This document shows positions 63,995-64,000 of a stretch of DNA of 64,000 bases, piece after piece (position 1 is the stretch's first letter; each line of letters starts with the position of its first letter). The position numbers and the translations under genes are program-made. Below the pieces are notes generated by a model, which worked only from the letters and a program-made list of their open reading frames with translations, made no database searches and was not told the DNA's origin. Source of the DNA: Curtobacterium flaccumfaciens pv. betae (GTDB lineage: Bacteria; Actinomycetota; Actinomycetes; Actinomycetales; Microbacteriaceae). The DNA lies in NCBI RefSeq assembly GCF_026241855.1, contig NZ_JAPJDC010000001.1:2108001-2172000 (forward strand), written 5' to 3'.

Positions 63995-64000
63995 CCGCCG

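Overview
The window is high-GC DNA (around 70 percent by eye) with dense genes, many GTG starts and many 1-4 bp stop/start overlaps. Gene content and order point to an actinomycete, most likely Microbacteriaceae and possibly Curtobacterium (inference; no 16S or marker search was possible). The first 17 kb, on the minus strand, follow the actinobacterial order known from Mycobacterium: argS - lysA - hom - thrC - thrB - rho - prfA - prmC - tsaC - wecA-like - atpI-like - atpB - atpE. Differences from that order are a missing rpmE between rho and prfA, and an inserted HAD phosphatase gene, LmeA-like gene and repeats. The rho protein carries a long Q/N-rich insertion.

17-29 kb: a lipoprotein gene, a two-copy structured repeat, tRNA-Arg(CCG), a Gfo/Idh/MocA oxidoreductase, and then the most interesting locus. 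This is a 1298-residue Pls/PosA-type single-module NRPS (adenylation, carrier protein, six membrane segments and three hexapeptide-type domains), translationally coupled to an M1 zinc aminopeptidase. A 4'-phosphopantetheinyl transferase that could activate the carrier domain lies 4 kb downstream. Between them sit a large SF1 (UPF1-like) helicase of lower GC content and a divergent XRE regulator / methionine aminopeptidase pair.

29-44 kb: a TPM-domain protein with PspA, a degenerate arginase-fold protein, a pyridine-nucleotide disulfide oxidoreductase, a small HExxH protein, a 0.8 kb tandem array of 227-bp units, and an iron-linked divergent locus. In that locus a siderophore-interacting protein and FecE-type ATPase face an alpha/beta hydrolase and a Dpp-type ABC transporter, with a DtxR-like box in the shared promoter region.

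44-64 kb: amidase, HIT protein, ABC-F protein, L,D-transpeptidase, CYP152-type P450, a gluconate kinase/permease/FadR-type regulator cluster with a palindromic operator, an acetyltransferase / uracil-DNA glycosylase / S51 peptidase / phosphoribosyltransferase operon, an SDR, a membrane acyltransferase, metY and metX (methionine by direct sulfhydrylation, fed by the homoserine made from hom), and a histidine kinase with a coupled membrane protein at the right edge.

Intergenic DNA is rich in repeats: two-copy long repeats, a 227-bp tandem array, a 22-bp minisatellite, perfect inverted repeats, and a dispersed GGAGGC...GCCTCC palindrome family that also appears to lie in frame inside two proteins.
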